64,000 nt of DNA from Eubacterium limosum (GCF_000807675.2 NZ_CP019962.1:496001-560000); one strand, 5' to 3'; counted from the stretch's first letter, positions 1-13,930 are shown. Notes: a model not told the origin generated them from the sequence alone. Made by a program: numbers and translations.

Positions 1-2
1 TT

Positions 3-1337
3 ACCGTTACTGATGCTGAAGGCTATGTGATCTACGCCAATCCGGCCAGCCTGCAGTACCACGGCATGTCATCGGAGGATATGTGTAAGCTTAATTTTTT
101 TACTTCCTTCAACGGCCTATGGACCCCGCCGTCTGTGGATTACGCCATCGAAAATAAACGGACTGTATTTGCCAGGCAGCGGTATCTGATGACCAACGAG
201 ACACATATCACCATCACCACCCCTATATATGATAAAAACGAAAACCTGGTCATGGTCGTCTTTACTTCCTTCAAGGAAAAACCCATCAGTTCCTTTGACC
301 TCGACTGCGAAAAAAACGAATCCAATGAAAAAGCAAAATACAGCAGCAGTGAGGAAACCAAGGAAAGCAACAACATCGTTGGCCGCAGCTACAATCTTTA
401 CGCCACCCTCAACAAGCTGCGAAAAGGCGCAAAATCGGATATTCCCGTTCTCCTCCTCGGTGAGAGCGGGGTCGGAAAAAGCCTCTTTGCCAAATATATC
501 CACGATTCCAGTCTGCGCAGCGACAAACCTTTTGTCTCCATCAACTGCGCCTCCATCCCGGATAATCTCATCGAGAGCGAGCTCTTCGGTTATGTCCCCT
601 ACGCCTTTACCGGCGCCAGCCCCAAGGGTAAAAAAGGCTTGGTGGAGTTGGCAGACGGCGGTACCCTGTTTCTCGATGAAATCGGCGAGCTCCAGCCGAA
701 TATCCAGGTAAAGCTCCTGGACTTTCTCGAAAACCAGCGGTTTACATCCGTTGGCGGCCTGGAAATCAAAACCGTGGATACCCGTATCATTACCGCTACC
801 AATAAAAATCTCCAGAAACTCGTCCAGAAAAACAAATTCCGTGAGGATCTGTTCTGGCGTATCAACGGCATCACCCAGACCATCCCATCCCTCCGGGACC
901 GCCGCAGCGATATTCTGCCCATTGCCCAGTATTATCTGGATAAGCACAATAAAAAATACGACAAGGACAAGATGTTCGCAAGCCCGGTCATCGAAGCCCT
1001 CATCCAATATGACTGGCCCGGCAATGTCCGCCAGCTCAAAAATGCCGTGGAGTACATGGCTGTTATGAGCATTGGAAATATTGTCAGCACCGATAAACTG
1101 CCCGAGCAAATTCTTGATTTTCTCAAGAAAAACCAGACGAAAAAGAAGACTGTCATTTTTGACGATATGGTTGAGGAATACAAGCGCGAAATTATCCAGA
1201 GCTATTACAAAAGCTATTCCAACGTCAATGAGATGGCCTCAGCCTTGGGTCTCAGCCAGGCAACCGCCTACCGCCTGGTCAGCAAATATGTGGACAAAGG
1301 CAGCAAAAAAGAAAAAAGCAAAGAATCAAAAGAATGA
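3..1337 (+). CDS. PAS / sigma-54-dependent transcriptional activator, 5' truncated by window
   Basis: The reading frame is open from the first bases of the window and a PAS-like stretch runs straight in from the left edge, so the true start lies upstream; the GTG at 27 is internal. Order: end of a PAS domain, AAA+ domain with Walker A GESGVGKS (about residue 145 from that GTG), Walker B GGTLFLDEIGE, arginine-finger region FREDLFWRING, then a C-terminal Fis-type HTH (NEMASALGLSQATAYRL). Such proteins drive sigma-54 promoters in response to a ligand bound by the PAS domain; the target here cannot be named. The sigma-54 contact loop reads YAFTGA rather than GAFTGA. Its stop codon lies inside the terminator stem shared with the convergent MgtC-like gene. 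Confidence 0.93.
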   Translation, partial: TVTDAEGYVIYANPASLQYHGMSSEDMCKLNFFTSFNGLWTPPSVDYAIENKRTVFARQRYLMTNETHITITTPIYDKNENLVMVVFTSFKEKPISSFDLDCEKNESNEKAKYSSSEETKESNNIVGRSYNLYATLNKLRKGAKSDIPVLLLGESGVGKSLFAKYIHDSSLRSDKPFVSINCASIPDNLIESELFGYVPYAFTGASPKGKKGLVELADGGTLFLDEIGELQPNIQVKLLDFLENQRFTSVGGLEIKTVDTRIITATNKNLQKLVQKNKFREDLFWRINGITQTIPSLRDRRSDILPIAQYYLDKHNKKYDKDKMFASPVIEALIQYDWPGNVRQLKNAVEYMAVMSIGNIVSTDKLPEQILDFLKKNQTKKKTVIFDDMVEEYKREIIQSYYKSYSNVNEMASALGLSQATAYRLVSKYVDKGSKKEKSKESKE

Positions 1338-1351
1338 TTCTTTGCTTTTTT
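1312..1351. terminator. Bidirectional rho-independent terminator
   Basis: Perfect 11-bp stem (gcaaagaatca at 1318-1328 with tgattctttgc at 1335-1345), flanked by an A-run at 1312-1317 and a T-run at 1346-1350, so it can end transcription from both sides. The TGA stop of the sigma-54 activator (1335-1337) is part of the stem; the MgtC-like gene ends at 1355. Confidence 0.9.
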
Positions 1352-1354
1352 CTT

Positions 1355-2023
1355 CTATAATTCAATACTAATAATATCCGGATCGTCCTTAAACAAAGCC
1401 AGCAGATGCGCCGCCGGATAATTTTCAGGCAGCTTTACATACAGCTCCATGGAAATACAGTCCTCCGCATTTCGTTTGATTTTAAAATTGATAATCTCCA
1501 CACATTCCTGAGTGATTTTTTCCTTAAAACGCTCCAGCGCCGCTTCACTCGGTACCAGATGCACATGGATCATCTCTCCCACATAAACATTGAGCCAGCG
1601 GAAATTCTTGTGCAGGATAATCTGAAGAATAATGATCAGTAAAGCCGACGCCACTCCGATAAGGTAAAGCCCCGCGCCAATGGCCATGCCAACGCCTGCG
1701 GTCGCCCAAATTCCAGCTGCTGTCGTCAACCCGCTGACAGACTGTTTATGGACAAAAATAATCCCCGCGCCCAAAAATCCAACACCAGTGACAATCTGAG
1801 CCGCAATTCGCGAAGGGTCCAGCGCAATACCATCCTGCCCGATAATATCCGAAAAACCATATTTTGAAACAACCATCATCAACGCTGCCCCCAGGGCTAC
1901 AATCAGATGTGTTCTTATCCCCGCCTCTTTCAGGCGGTTTTGCCGTTCATAACCAATAGCCGCCCCGCAAATCCCCGCGACAACCACCCGGGCAAATAAT
2001 TCAAGTTCCCATATCAGCATCAT
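1355..2023 (-). CDS. MgtC/SapB family membrane protein
   Basis: About 222 aa. The N-terminal ~135 residues form several hydrophobic helices with family signatures: GYERQNRLKEAGIRTH, a conserved cytoplasmic loop, and VGFLGAGIIF followed by GLTTAAGIWATAGVGMAIG. A soluble ACT-like C-terminal region follows. MgtC-family proteins are linked to magnesium homeostasis and control of ATP synthase in pathogens; the role in this organism is unknown. The start is placed at the ATG at 2023 because an AGGAG lies 6 nt upstream; longer in-frame versions would put that ribosome binding site inside the coding region. Single gene, convergent with the sigma-54 activator. Confidence 0.9.
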   Translation of the reverse strand: MMLIWELELFARVVVAGICGAAIGYERQNRLKEAGIRTHLIVALGAALMMVVSKYGFSDIIGQDGIALDPSRIAAQIVTGVGFLGAGIIFVHKQSVSGLTTAAGIWATAGVGMAIGAGLYLIGVASALLIIILQIILHKNFRWLNVYVGEMIHVHLVPSEAALERFKEKITQECVEIINFKIKRNAEDCISMELYVKLPENYPAAHLLALFKDDPDIISIEL

Positions 2024-2130
2024 GATCATCTCCTTTTTATGGTATTTGATCAATTGTATTGCTAAAAAATAGTTTGTCTGGTTACATTATAGAACTTTTT
2101 TGTCTGGAAAGCCAGAAATAAAAAAAAGAC

Positions 2131-2244
2131 CCCGCGATGTCCTATCCTCCCAGGCAGTTGCCCACCAAGTACTTTCAGCGCTGAAGGACTTTACTTCTGT
2201 GTTCGGTATGTAAACAGGTGTTTCCCCTTCGCCATCATCACGAG
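2131..2244 (-). rRNA. rrf: 5S ribosomal RNA (distal copy)
   Basis: 114-nt 5S rRNA. The 5' ctcgtgatg pairs with the 3' catcgcggg to form helix I, and the core (ccgaacacagaagtaaag) is typical. It is the last gene of the 16S-23S-5S unit and is followed on the minus strand by a run of seven T. It differs at three internal positions from the second copy at 7344-7457. Confidence 0.95.
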
Positions 2245-2270
2245 ATCAATCTTGCGTTTTTATTCAGTTT

Positions 2271-2303
2271 TTGGTCACTCAAAACAACATAAAGGAAAAG
2301 AGT
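2271..2303 (-). other. 23S processing stem, 3' arm
   Basis: The spacer between 23S and 5S contains a segment that is near-perfectly complementary, in the transcript, to 5307-5340 in the 16S-23S spacer (shared core ctttatgttgtttt). The two arms would close a long helix around 23S, the usual RNase III processing substrate. Seen in the sequence; the processing role is known for rRNA operons generally. Confidence 0.75.
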
Positions 2304-2322
2304 TTTCAAAATGTCTTGATGG

Positions 2323-6915
<4,593 letters not shown>

Positions 6916-7139
6916 AAATAGTTTTATCGTTTAGCCTTTCGGCTTCTTGATCTGGTTCATTTGATGATTTTTTGAAGTGTTCATCGCACTTGCGTTTTTA
7001 TCCTTTGCTGATTCTCATCAGCCGGAATTTCAGGTTTTATGGTACTATTCTCTTTTCTATGACCCTTCTCCGAAACATGTTTTGTTTTGGAGAATTATAT
7101 GTTTTCCCGCAAGTACTTTTCTCGCGAGAGAACTTTTAT
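6916..7139 (-). other. 16S rRNA leader
   Basis: Transcribed leader between the nearest promoter and 16S. It has no gene. It contains the 5' arm of the 16S processing helix (7039-7065), which pairs with 5352-5378 in the spacer, and a short ctcgcgag palindrome. Open frames here are shadows. Confidence 0.75.
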
Positions 7140-7169
7140 AGTATACCATCAAACGTTTTTGTCTGTCAA
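7140..7169 (-). promoter_or_regulatory. rRNA promoter (16S-proximal)
   Basis: Minus-strand TTGACA (7164-7169), 18-bp spacer, TATACT (7140-7145), preceded by an A-rich stretch ending aaaaaaagc. It lies about 230 nt upstream of 16S and is the second of two tandem 16S promoters. Confidence 0.8.
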
Positions 7170-7254
7170 GCTTTTTTTGAAATTTATTTTTAAACTTCAT
7201 TTTGCTGAAACTTTAAAAGCGTTGTGGCTGCTGCTCTCTCAAGACAGCTTAATT

Positions 7255-7283
7255 ATTATAGCGCTCGCCGTCCTTGCTGTCAA
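7255..7283 (-). promoter_or_regulatory. rRNA promoter (16S-distal), perfect consensus
   Basis: Minus-strand TTGACA (7278-7283), 17-bp spacer, TATAAT (7255-7260). The upstream aaaaagtgc is identical to that in front of the 5S promoter at 7467-7495, so the two promoters look like duplicates. It sits downstream of the leading 5S gene. Confidence 0.88.
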
Positions 7284-7343
7284 GCACTTTTTAAACTTTT
7301 TTATATCTTTTATTTTCAGCGAAAATCAAAGGCATAAAAAAGC

Positions 7344-7457
7344 CCCGCGATGTCCTATCCTCCCAGGCAGTTGCCCACCAAGTACTTTCAGCGCTAAAGG
7401 GCTTTACTTCTGTGTTCGGTATGTAAACAGGTGTTTCCCCTTTGCCATCATCACGAG
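7344..7457 (-). rRNA. rrf: 5S ribosomal RNA (copy upstream of 16S)
   Basis: A second full-length 114-nt 5S rRNA in the same orientation, with three internal differences from the copy at 2131-2244 and intact terminal helix pairing. It lies upstream of 16S, not in the usual distal place. Its minus-strand 3' end runs directly into gcTTTTTT, so the terminal helix plus T-run may act as a terminator. A perfect promoter sits only about 10 bp upstream of its 5' end. Together these suggest an independent 5S gene rather than the tail of another operon. Confidence 0.95.
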
Positions 7458-7466
7458 ACTTTTATT

Positions 7467-7495
7467 ATTATAGTTTTATGACACTGTTTTGTCAA
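7467..7495 (-). promoter_or_regulatory. Perfect consensus promoter for the leading 5S gene
   Basis: Minus-strand TTGACA (7490-7495), 17-bp spacer, TATAAT (7467-7472), with upstream A-rich aaaaaagtgc. The predicted start is at about 7460, only a few nucleotides before the mature 5S 5' end. The -35 lies about 25 bp after the response regulator stop codon, with no terminator recognised between. Confidence 0.9.
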
Positions 7496-7519
7496 GCACT
7501 TTTTTAATCTTTTTTAAAT

Positions 7520-8212
7520 TTATATTTTAAACCGATAACCTGCTCCCCAAACGGTCTCGATATAGCGCGGTTCACGATTGTCAGTTTCGATTTTTTCGCG
7601 AAGGCGGTTTACGTGGACAGTAACTGTTGTGGTATCTCCCACTGCATCCAGACCCCATACTCTTTCAAACAGGGTTTCTTTATTAAATACAATATTAGGA
7701 TTTTCTGCCATAAATAGAAGAAGGTCAAATTCCTTATTAGCCAGGGCTATTTCCGTTCCTCCGAGATAAACCCTTCTGGCGTCCTTATCAATTTGCAGCC
7801 CATTTATCTCTATTATATAGTGCTGTTCCCTTTTTTCCTGGCTGGTCAGCCGTTCAAACCTGGCAATATGCGCCTTGACACGTGCTACCAGTTCCGCAGG
7901 ACTGAAAGGCTTGACCATATAGTCATCTGCGCCTAAACCAAGGCCTCGTATTTTATCGACATCATCTCTTTTGGCCGATACCATTATAATCGGAGTTTCC
8001 TTTTTTTCACGGATTCTCCTGCAAATCGTAAAGCCATCTACACCTGGCAGCATTAAATCCAGCACAATCAGATCAAAGCTATCGTTCACTGCAAATGAGA
8101 GTCCTGTATCTCCATCGGCCGCAAGCGTTACCTGGAAATCATTGATTTCCAGGTAGTCTCTTTCTAACTCTGCAATTTTACGGTCATCCTCTATAATCAG
8201 AATCTTTTTCAT
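7520..8212 (-). CDS. OmpR/PhoB-family response regulator
   Basis: 230 aa. N-terminal receiver domain with acidic pocket IIEDD, phospho-acceptor Asp near residue 52 (IVLDLMLPG), and switch Lys in MVKPF. The C-terminal winged helix ends VWGAGYRF. Its start lies 1 nt beyond the histidine kinase stop, so the pair is co-transcribed, with the kinase first (the less common order). No target genes are evident apart from the MEMO/AMMECR1 gene at the head of the operon. No terminator is recognised between it and the 5S promoter. Confidence 0.96.
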   Translation of the reverse strand: MKKILIIEDDRKIAELERDYLEINDFQVTLAADGDTGLSFAVNDSFDLIVLDLMLPGVDGFTICRRIREKKETPIIMVSAKRDDVDKIRGLGLGADDYMVKPFSPAELVARVKAHIARFERLTSQEKREQHYIIEINGLQIDKDARRVYLGGTEIALANKEFDLLLFMAENPNIVFNKETLFERVWGLDAVGDTTTVTVHVNRLREKIETDNREPRYIETVWGAGYRFKI

Positions 8213-8213
8213 C

Positions 8214-9725
8214 TTAGTCCTCCGCTATCGACAGTACGATAACTACTGCCAGCCCCCCCATTTTCGAGGCTTCTGCATAGATGCCGCCGCCGAAGCTCTC
8301 GATAATCTCACGGGCAACAGAAAGTCCTAATCCACTGCCTTTTTTCAAACTGCTTCTGGCAGGATCGGTCCGGTAAAAGCTATCAAAAATCTTTTCAAGT
8401 GCTCCTTGCTCGACGCCGGGTCCGTTATCTTCAAAGCGCAGCACTACTTTTTGCTCCTCTTCAGACAAGATTATTTTCATTTGTACATTTTGTTCTCCGG
8501 CGTATTTAAGGCTGTTTTCAAGCAAATTCCAGAGTACCCGCCCAAACTGTGTCCGGTCAATGATCACAAACCTTTCATCCTTCAGTCGATTATCCAACTG
8601 GATTTCCACTGCACAACCCTGTACCTTTAAACGCGCTTCCTCACAAAAATCTTTAAGATATGCTTTCACCGAGATACTTTCCATCTGAAAATCCATTTTT
8701 CCCATATCCAGCTTGGAAAACAGAAACAGGTTGTCTACCAAACCTTCCATATCACAGGCAGTGTCGTAAATGGTGCGCAGGTAATGCTTTTGTTTTTCTG
8801 GAGTGTTGGCTACGCCATCAAGCAGGCCGCTGGCATATCCCTTAATGGAGGTGAGTGGTGTTGACAGGTCATGGGATATTCCAGCGATCAGTTCTTTTCT
8901 GGAGCTTTCATAACGCTGCTGCATCTCAACAGACTCTTTGAGCCGAACCCGCATTTCTTCAAAATCGCCGCACACTTCGCCAAGCTCATCTTTACTATAG
9001 ACTTCTACAGGATGATCCAACACCCCGTCCCGAATCTCCCGGGCACCCTTTCGGATACTCTTAATAGGATAAATCATCGTTTTGTAAAGTTTCCCAGCCA
9101 ACACCAGTCCAGTTACCACTACAATGACCACCGCGATACCAGCAACCACTGCCGCGCTGATCTTAATGGCAAGCTTGATATTATCCCAGTTATCCCAGAT
9201 CGCGTAGGAGCTCTCTCCAAAATCCATCTCACCGCTGACAATAAGCAGAAGTATTCTCTCGCCAGTCTGATTGGTAACAGGCATAAGGTACACGAGTCCC
9301 CGATCATTCCGAAGAAACAACGGCTGATCTTCAAGATTTGCAGTCCCTGCGATTTCCCTGGCCTCCTTCTCGATTTCATCGACGGTAACACCATCGGTGA
9401 GATAAGACAGCTCTCCCCCGGTTACAGCGATTGACGCCCCGAGCTTTTCCAGCGCATTCGCCAGAGCGGTCAGATCATTCTTGTCTTCTTTATCCTTTCC
9501 GGAAATTTTCTCGCACATGGAATCAAAAGCCAGCTGCAGCTGATAGGTCGAAACGGTTCCGTCTACTTTGAACAGCATATTGGCCTGGTTTTCCGGAAGC
9601 ATAATCATTAGAATGCCAAACACTGTACCGCCGACAATGGCCAGAATTAAGACAACCGGAATGACGATCATCATCATATTTGAAAGAATCAGCTTTTTTC
9701 GTATGGACCAGTCTTTCAGTCCCAT
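8214..9725 (-). CDS. Membrane sensor histidine kinase with HAMP domain
   Basis: 503 aa. TM1 about residues 12-40, an extracytoplasmic region of roughly 140 residues, TM2 about 184-211, HAMP, and HisKA with the phospho-His near residue 285 (AGISHDLSTPLTSIKGY). The HATPase has an N box (NLLENSLKYAGE), a G1 box (DNGPGV) and a G2 box (GSGLGLS). It should phosphorylate the response regulator encoded immediately downstream. The sensed signal is unknown and no sensor fold was recognised. The start has AGGAGG about 6 nt upstream. Confidence 0.95.
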   Translation of the reverse strand: MGLKDWSIRKKLILSNMMMIVIPVVLILAIVGGTVFGILMIMLPENQANMLFKVDGTVSTYQLQLAFDSMCEKISGKDKEDKNDLTALANALEKLGASIAVTGGELSYLTDGVTVDEIEKEAREIAGTANLEDQPLFLRNDRGLVYLMPVTNQTGERILLLIVSGEMDFGESSYAIWDNWDNIKLAIKISAAVVAGIAVVIVVVTGLVLAGKLYKTMIYPIKSIRKGAREIRDGVLDHPVEVYSKDELGEVCGDFEEMRVRLKESVEMQQRYESSRKELIAGISHDLSTPLTSIKGYASGLLDGVANTPEKQKHYLRTIYDTACDMEGLVDNLFLFSKLDMGKMDFQMESISVKAYLKDFCEEARLKVQGCAVEIQLDNRLKDERFVIIDRTQFGRVLWNLLENSLKYAGEQNVQMKIILSEEEQKVVLRFEDNGPGVEQGALEKIFDSFYRTDPARSSLKKGSGLGLSVAREIIESFGGGIYAEASKMGGLAVVIVLSIAED

Positions 9726-9743
9726 GCTCTGCCTCCTTTATTT

Positions 9744-11210
9744 TTAGAATGCAATGTCGGTTTGGTGGCGTTCCACTTCAAACCGCTCAATTACCACCCG
9801 TTCGAAATCATCTTCCGTATCAATAATACCTGCTTTTTCTTTGGCGACCTCCACCTGCTGCTCGGCTGTGTCAATGCCTGGCAAAGCCGGCAGCAGCAGA
9901 GCGCGGTTTACGCCCTTTTCCACAATAATACCGTACCGATACGGATTCAGCTCACTTAAATCCTCAATATATTCCGGCCTCCCTAAAATATCCACGGAGA
10001 TCTCCAGTTGATAAAGCTCCTGGGGCTCGACTGGCAGGAAACGGGGATCATAGGCGCAGGCTTCGATGGCATTGCGCACAATTTCTTCTGCGATATTTTC
10101 CGTTACTGCCTGGGAGGTTCCCATACATCCCCGCAACTCACCGGCTTTATAGATCGAAACGAAGACACCGGCCTGCTGGTTTTTCAGGACCGATTTTGCT
10201 TTTTGATCTTTAGCCTCATCCAGATATTGTTTCCAGCTAAACTTGCGTCCTTCCTCTACCCAGGTATCAATGGTCAGACGTGCCAGCGCCAGATAAGTAT
10301 CTTCCGCCTTCAGCCTTTCCTCATGCTGCCTGACCATGTCCTGCTCGTACCGGGTAATAAGGCTTTCGTTAATCGGGTCTTTTTCCTCGAGTGCGAAATC
10401 AATGAAGGCGCTCAGATAACCAACGCCAAAAGGCCCTTCATAAGAAAAGAGACTGGAATGGGTTTTTATGCTGTCGGTTGCCCCAAGGGCCATAACGATC
10501 GGGCGGAGTCCACATTGGCCGGCAGGCTCGTAAATTTTAGGCGATAAGGTTAAAATGGAATAATAATCTCTACGCTCTATGCCCCGGATGACCTTTTCAT
10601 CAAATACCGGCCCCATAGCATTGAACTGGTAAGGTCCTTCATCTTTAAGACAATGGGACAAGTCGGCGCTGGCCAAGATCAAGGTATCTTTCCCATAGGC
10701 TTCGATAGCTTCACGCAGAACACGCCCTGTTCTAAAAAGCTCAATGAGACTAAGCTCTCCAATGGTAATGTGAACCAGCTTATAATCCTGATAATACTTT
10801 TCGATATAATAAAGCGGAACCATACACCCATGATCCAGTTTCCGCTCGATATCGAATTCCTCGGCTGTTTTCTGGTTTAAAAAAATACTTTGGCAGTCTG
10901 ACTGAGCAAAACGGCGGTTCATTTCTTCCAGCAGTCCCATATCACAGCGCTTTTCCAGACGGATTTCCGGCGCACCGTACTCTGACATATCCCCTTTAAG
11001 CCTGGTTTCATAAATGACACTGACGCCATCCTGGAAGACATTTCCGTGAGGGGTAATACAAACGATCACTTTTGGTTTGATCTCTGCTACCCTTAACGCC
11101 AGATCACGCATACCCCGAACGCTCTTTTCAGCCATCAGTTCTCTGCCGCATCCAACCTCAGGTATAATCAACGGCGGATGCGATGCGATTCCGATTCCTT
11201 TTAGATACAT
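9744..11210 (-). CDS. MEMO (LigB-type) + AMMECR1 fusion, AmmeMemoRadiSam system
   Basis: 488 aa, two domains. Residues ~1-280 resemble the class III extradiol dioxygenase/MEMO fold (SHPPLIIPEVGCG near the N terminus, ITPHGNVF, ASADLSHCL). Residues ~300-480 are an AMMECR1 domain with the LRGCMG signature near residue 360. In other bacteria MEMO, AMMECR1 and a radical SAM protein form the AmmeMemoRadiSam set of unknown biochemical role; no radical SAM partner is adjacent here. It is the first gene of an operon with the kinase and response regulator, 18 nt upstream of the kinase. The tight linkage suggests the two-component system relates to its function (inference). Confidence 0.88.
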   Translation of the reverse strand: MYLKGIGIASHPPLIIPEVGCGRELMAEKSVRGMRDLALRVAEIKPKVIVCITPHGNVFQDGVSVIYETRLKGDMSEYGAPEIRLEKRCDMGLLEEMNRRFAQSDCQSIFLNQKTAEEFDIERKLDHGCMVPLYYIEKYYQDYKLVHITIGELSLIELFRTGRVLREAIEAYGKDTLILASADLSHCLKDEGPYQFNAMGPVFDEKVIRGIERRDYYSILTLSPKIYEPAGQCGLRPIVMALGATDSIKTHSSLFSYEGPFGVGYLSAFIDFALEEKDPINESLITRYEQDMVRQHEERLKAEDTYLALARLTIDTWVEEGRKFSWKQYLDEAKDQKAKSVLKNQQAGVFVSIYKAGELRGCMGTSQAVTENIAEEIVRNAIEACAYDPRFLPVEPQELYQLEISVDILGRPEYIEDLSELNPYRYGIIVEKGVNRALLLPALPGIDTAEQQVEVAKEKAGIIDTEDDFERVVIERFEVERHQTDIAF

Positions 11211-11263
11211 ATGATGGTTCTCCTTCTATAGTTATTCTGTGAATTTTCTTTATTTATAAAAAC

Positions 11264-11292
11264 ATTATAACCAACCCGCCACTTCCCTACAA
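11264..11292 (-). promoter_or_regulatory. Promoter of the MEMO/AMMECR1-kinase-regulator operon
   Basis: Minus-strand TTGTAG (11287-11292), 17-bp spacer, TATAAT (11264-11269), about 55 nt upstream of the first start codon. Confidence 0.65.
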
Positions 11293-11376
11293 CTCTTTAT
11301 TTTTATCAAGGAATTTTAATGCTGTTTATGGTAAAATAACTTTATTAAAATGACCAACAAGGAGGTTAAACCTTTT

Positions 11377-12378
11377 ATGTCAGACATGTTGAACCATTAC
11401 TGCTGCGGACGCGAGGCACTGGATGCGCTTCCAGAGCACAGTACCATGAACACTATTATCCTTAACCATTACGACGCATATCGTCTGGGTACTCAGGGCC
11501 CGGATTTCTTTTATTACCACCATCCCATGCCATGGAAGGGCGCCAGGCCTTTACACCGCTATGGTAATCTTATCCACAAGAAAAGAGTCGATGCTTTTTT
11601 CTACTATGGTTTCAAGTACGCCTTTACCAATGAGCGGGACCGGGATATTATTCTGAGCTACCTTGCCGGTTTCAGCTGTCATCATTCTCTGGACGTGGCC
11701 ACACATCCTTATATTTTTTATAAAACCGGCCACTGTGACAGCACTACTCCCGGAAGCCGAATTTATTCTTATTACCACAAATACTTCGAGGTTCTTCTGG
11801 ATGTTGCCCATTACCAATATGAATACCAAAAGCTTGGATGCTTCTTTCCTCTCGAAAAGCTTTTTACACCCAGCCCAAGAACCCTCAACGCACTGGAACA
11901 GTTTTTTACCTTTATTATGAAATATATTTACGGTGAAACCACGCCACGGGACTGCATAAAAGACGCCCTGGCAGACACCGTCCAACTAGCCAGACTTTTC
12001 TCTGACCCCAACAACCGGAAAAGGCATTTCCTTCAGCCTATTGAAAGGCTAATCCAGGAAGAGCGGCTGGTGACCCGCGTTTTCTATCCGCTGTATACGA
12101 ATGAATACCTGGTGCTAAACGTGCCAGAAGAGCCCTGGCAGCACCCATGCACTGGGGAAACCTGTACGGATAGTTATCCACAGCTTTTCAAACAGGCCGT
12201 CAGCGACACCGTGCATAAAATCAACATGATGGATAACTTTCTTGACAATGATAATGTCACAGTCTCTGAGGTTCACGAAATGTACGGAAATAAATGCTAT
12301 GACCGGGCTATCCCTTGCGGATCTGATTTGGAAATGACATATTTTGATATTATTTTTGAAAAGCACCCACAGCTTTAG
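11377..12378 (+). CDS. Zinc-dependent phospholipase C-like protein
   Basis: About 333 aa. The His/Asp-rich pattern of the zinc-dependent phospholipase C family is visible: HYDAYRLGTQGPDFFYYHH near the N terminus, a second cluster in SYLAGFSCHHSLDVATHPYI, and YHKYFEVLLDV. Family proteins hydrolyse phospholipids or act on lipids of unknown identity. No signal peptide is visible, so a cytoplasmic location is likely. The ATG at 11377 is chosen because GGAGGT (11361-11366) lies 10 nt upstream; the in-frame ATG at 11350 would place that site inside the gene. Monocistronic and convergent with enolase. Confidence 0.8.
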   Translation: MSDMLNHYCCGREALDALPEHSTMNTIILNHYDAYRLGTQGPDFFYYHHPMPWKGARPLHRYGNLIHKKRVDAFFYYGFKYAFTNERDRDIILSYLAGFSCHHSLDVATHPYIFYKTGHCDSTTPGSRIYSYYHKYFEVLLDVAHYQYEYQKLGCFFPLEKLFTPSPRTLNALEQFFTFIMKYIYGETTPRDCIKDALADTVQLARLFSDPNNRKRHFLQPIERLIQEERLVTRVFYPLYTNEYLVLNVPEEPWQHPCTGETCTDSYPQLFKQAVSDTVHKINMMDNFLDNDNVTVSEVHEMYGNKCYDRAIPCGSDLEMTYFDIIFEKHPQL

Positions 12379-12384
12379 CTCAAG

Positions 12385-12460
12385 TTATTCACAATCTGTG
12401 CATAATCAAAAAAGAAACAGTGCACATATTATCCACAAACACAGCGGAAATTGTGGATAA
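12385..12460. promoter_or_regulatory. Cluster of four DnaA boxes
   Basis: Four matches to TTATNCACA in 76 bp of intergenic DNA: TTATTCACA at 12385-12393 (+), TTATGCACA at 12397-12405 (-), TTATCCACA at 12429-12437 (+) and TTATCCACA at 12452-12460 (-). They form two convergent pairs. The second pair is embedded in a perfect 16-bp inverted repeat (12423-12438 and 12451-12466). No dnaA or dnaN is nearby, so a DnaA-binding or titration site outside oriC is more likely than an origin. Confidence 0.65.
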
Positions 12461-12489
12461 TATGTGGGTAAATTACTGCAAGACCACAA

Positions 12490-12525
12490 AAGGCCGGGAA
12501 TTACACTGCTGTAATTCCCGGCCTT
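12490..12525. terminator. Terminator between PLC-like gene and enolase
   Basis: Perfect 15-bp G/C-rich inverted repeat (aaggccgggaattac at 12490-12504 with its complement at 12511-12525). On the minus strand it is followed by TTTTGTGGTCTT, serving enolase; on the plus strand the tail is only weakly T-rich. Confidence 0.8.
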
Positions 12526-12610
12526 GTTCTGTCGCTATTCGATTGTTCTTGTAAAAGAGAGGGGGATTCTCTTACAATGCTAATGATACGCCCCTGCCCT
12601 TAATTCTAAC

Positions 12611-13930
<1,320 letters not shown>

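Noticed and set aside
117-1109. Long antisense open frame opposite the sigma-54 activator
   Set aside because: It mirrors codon bias of the real gene, has no ribosome binding site and no recognisable domain; the plus-strand frame carries all AAA+ motifs.
12423-12466. Inverted repeat as a terminator of the PLC-like gene
   Set aside because: No T-run follows either arm, and the arms carry DnaA boxes; a better terminator lies at 12490-12525.
12379-12480. Chromosomal origin of replication
   Set aside because: DnaA boxes are present but there is no dnaA, dnaN, rpmH or clear A/T-rich unwinding element nearby; a non-origin DnaA site is more likely.
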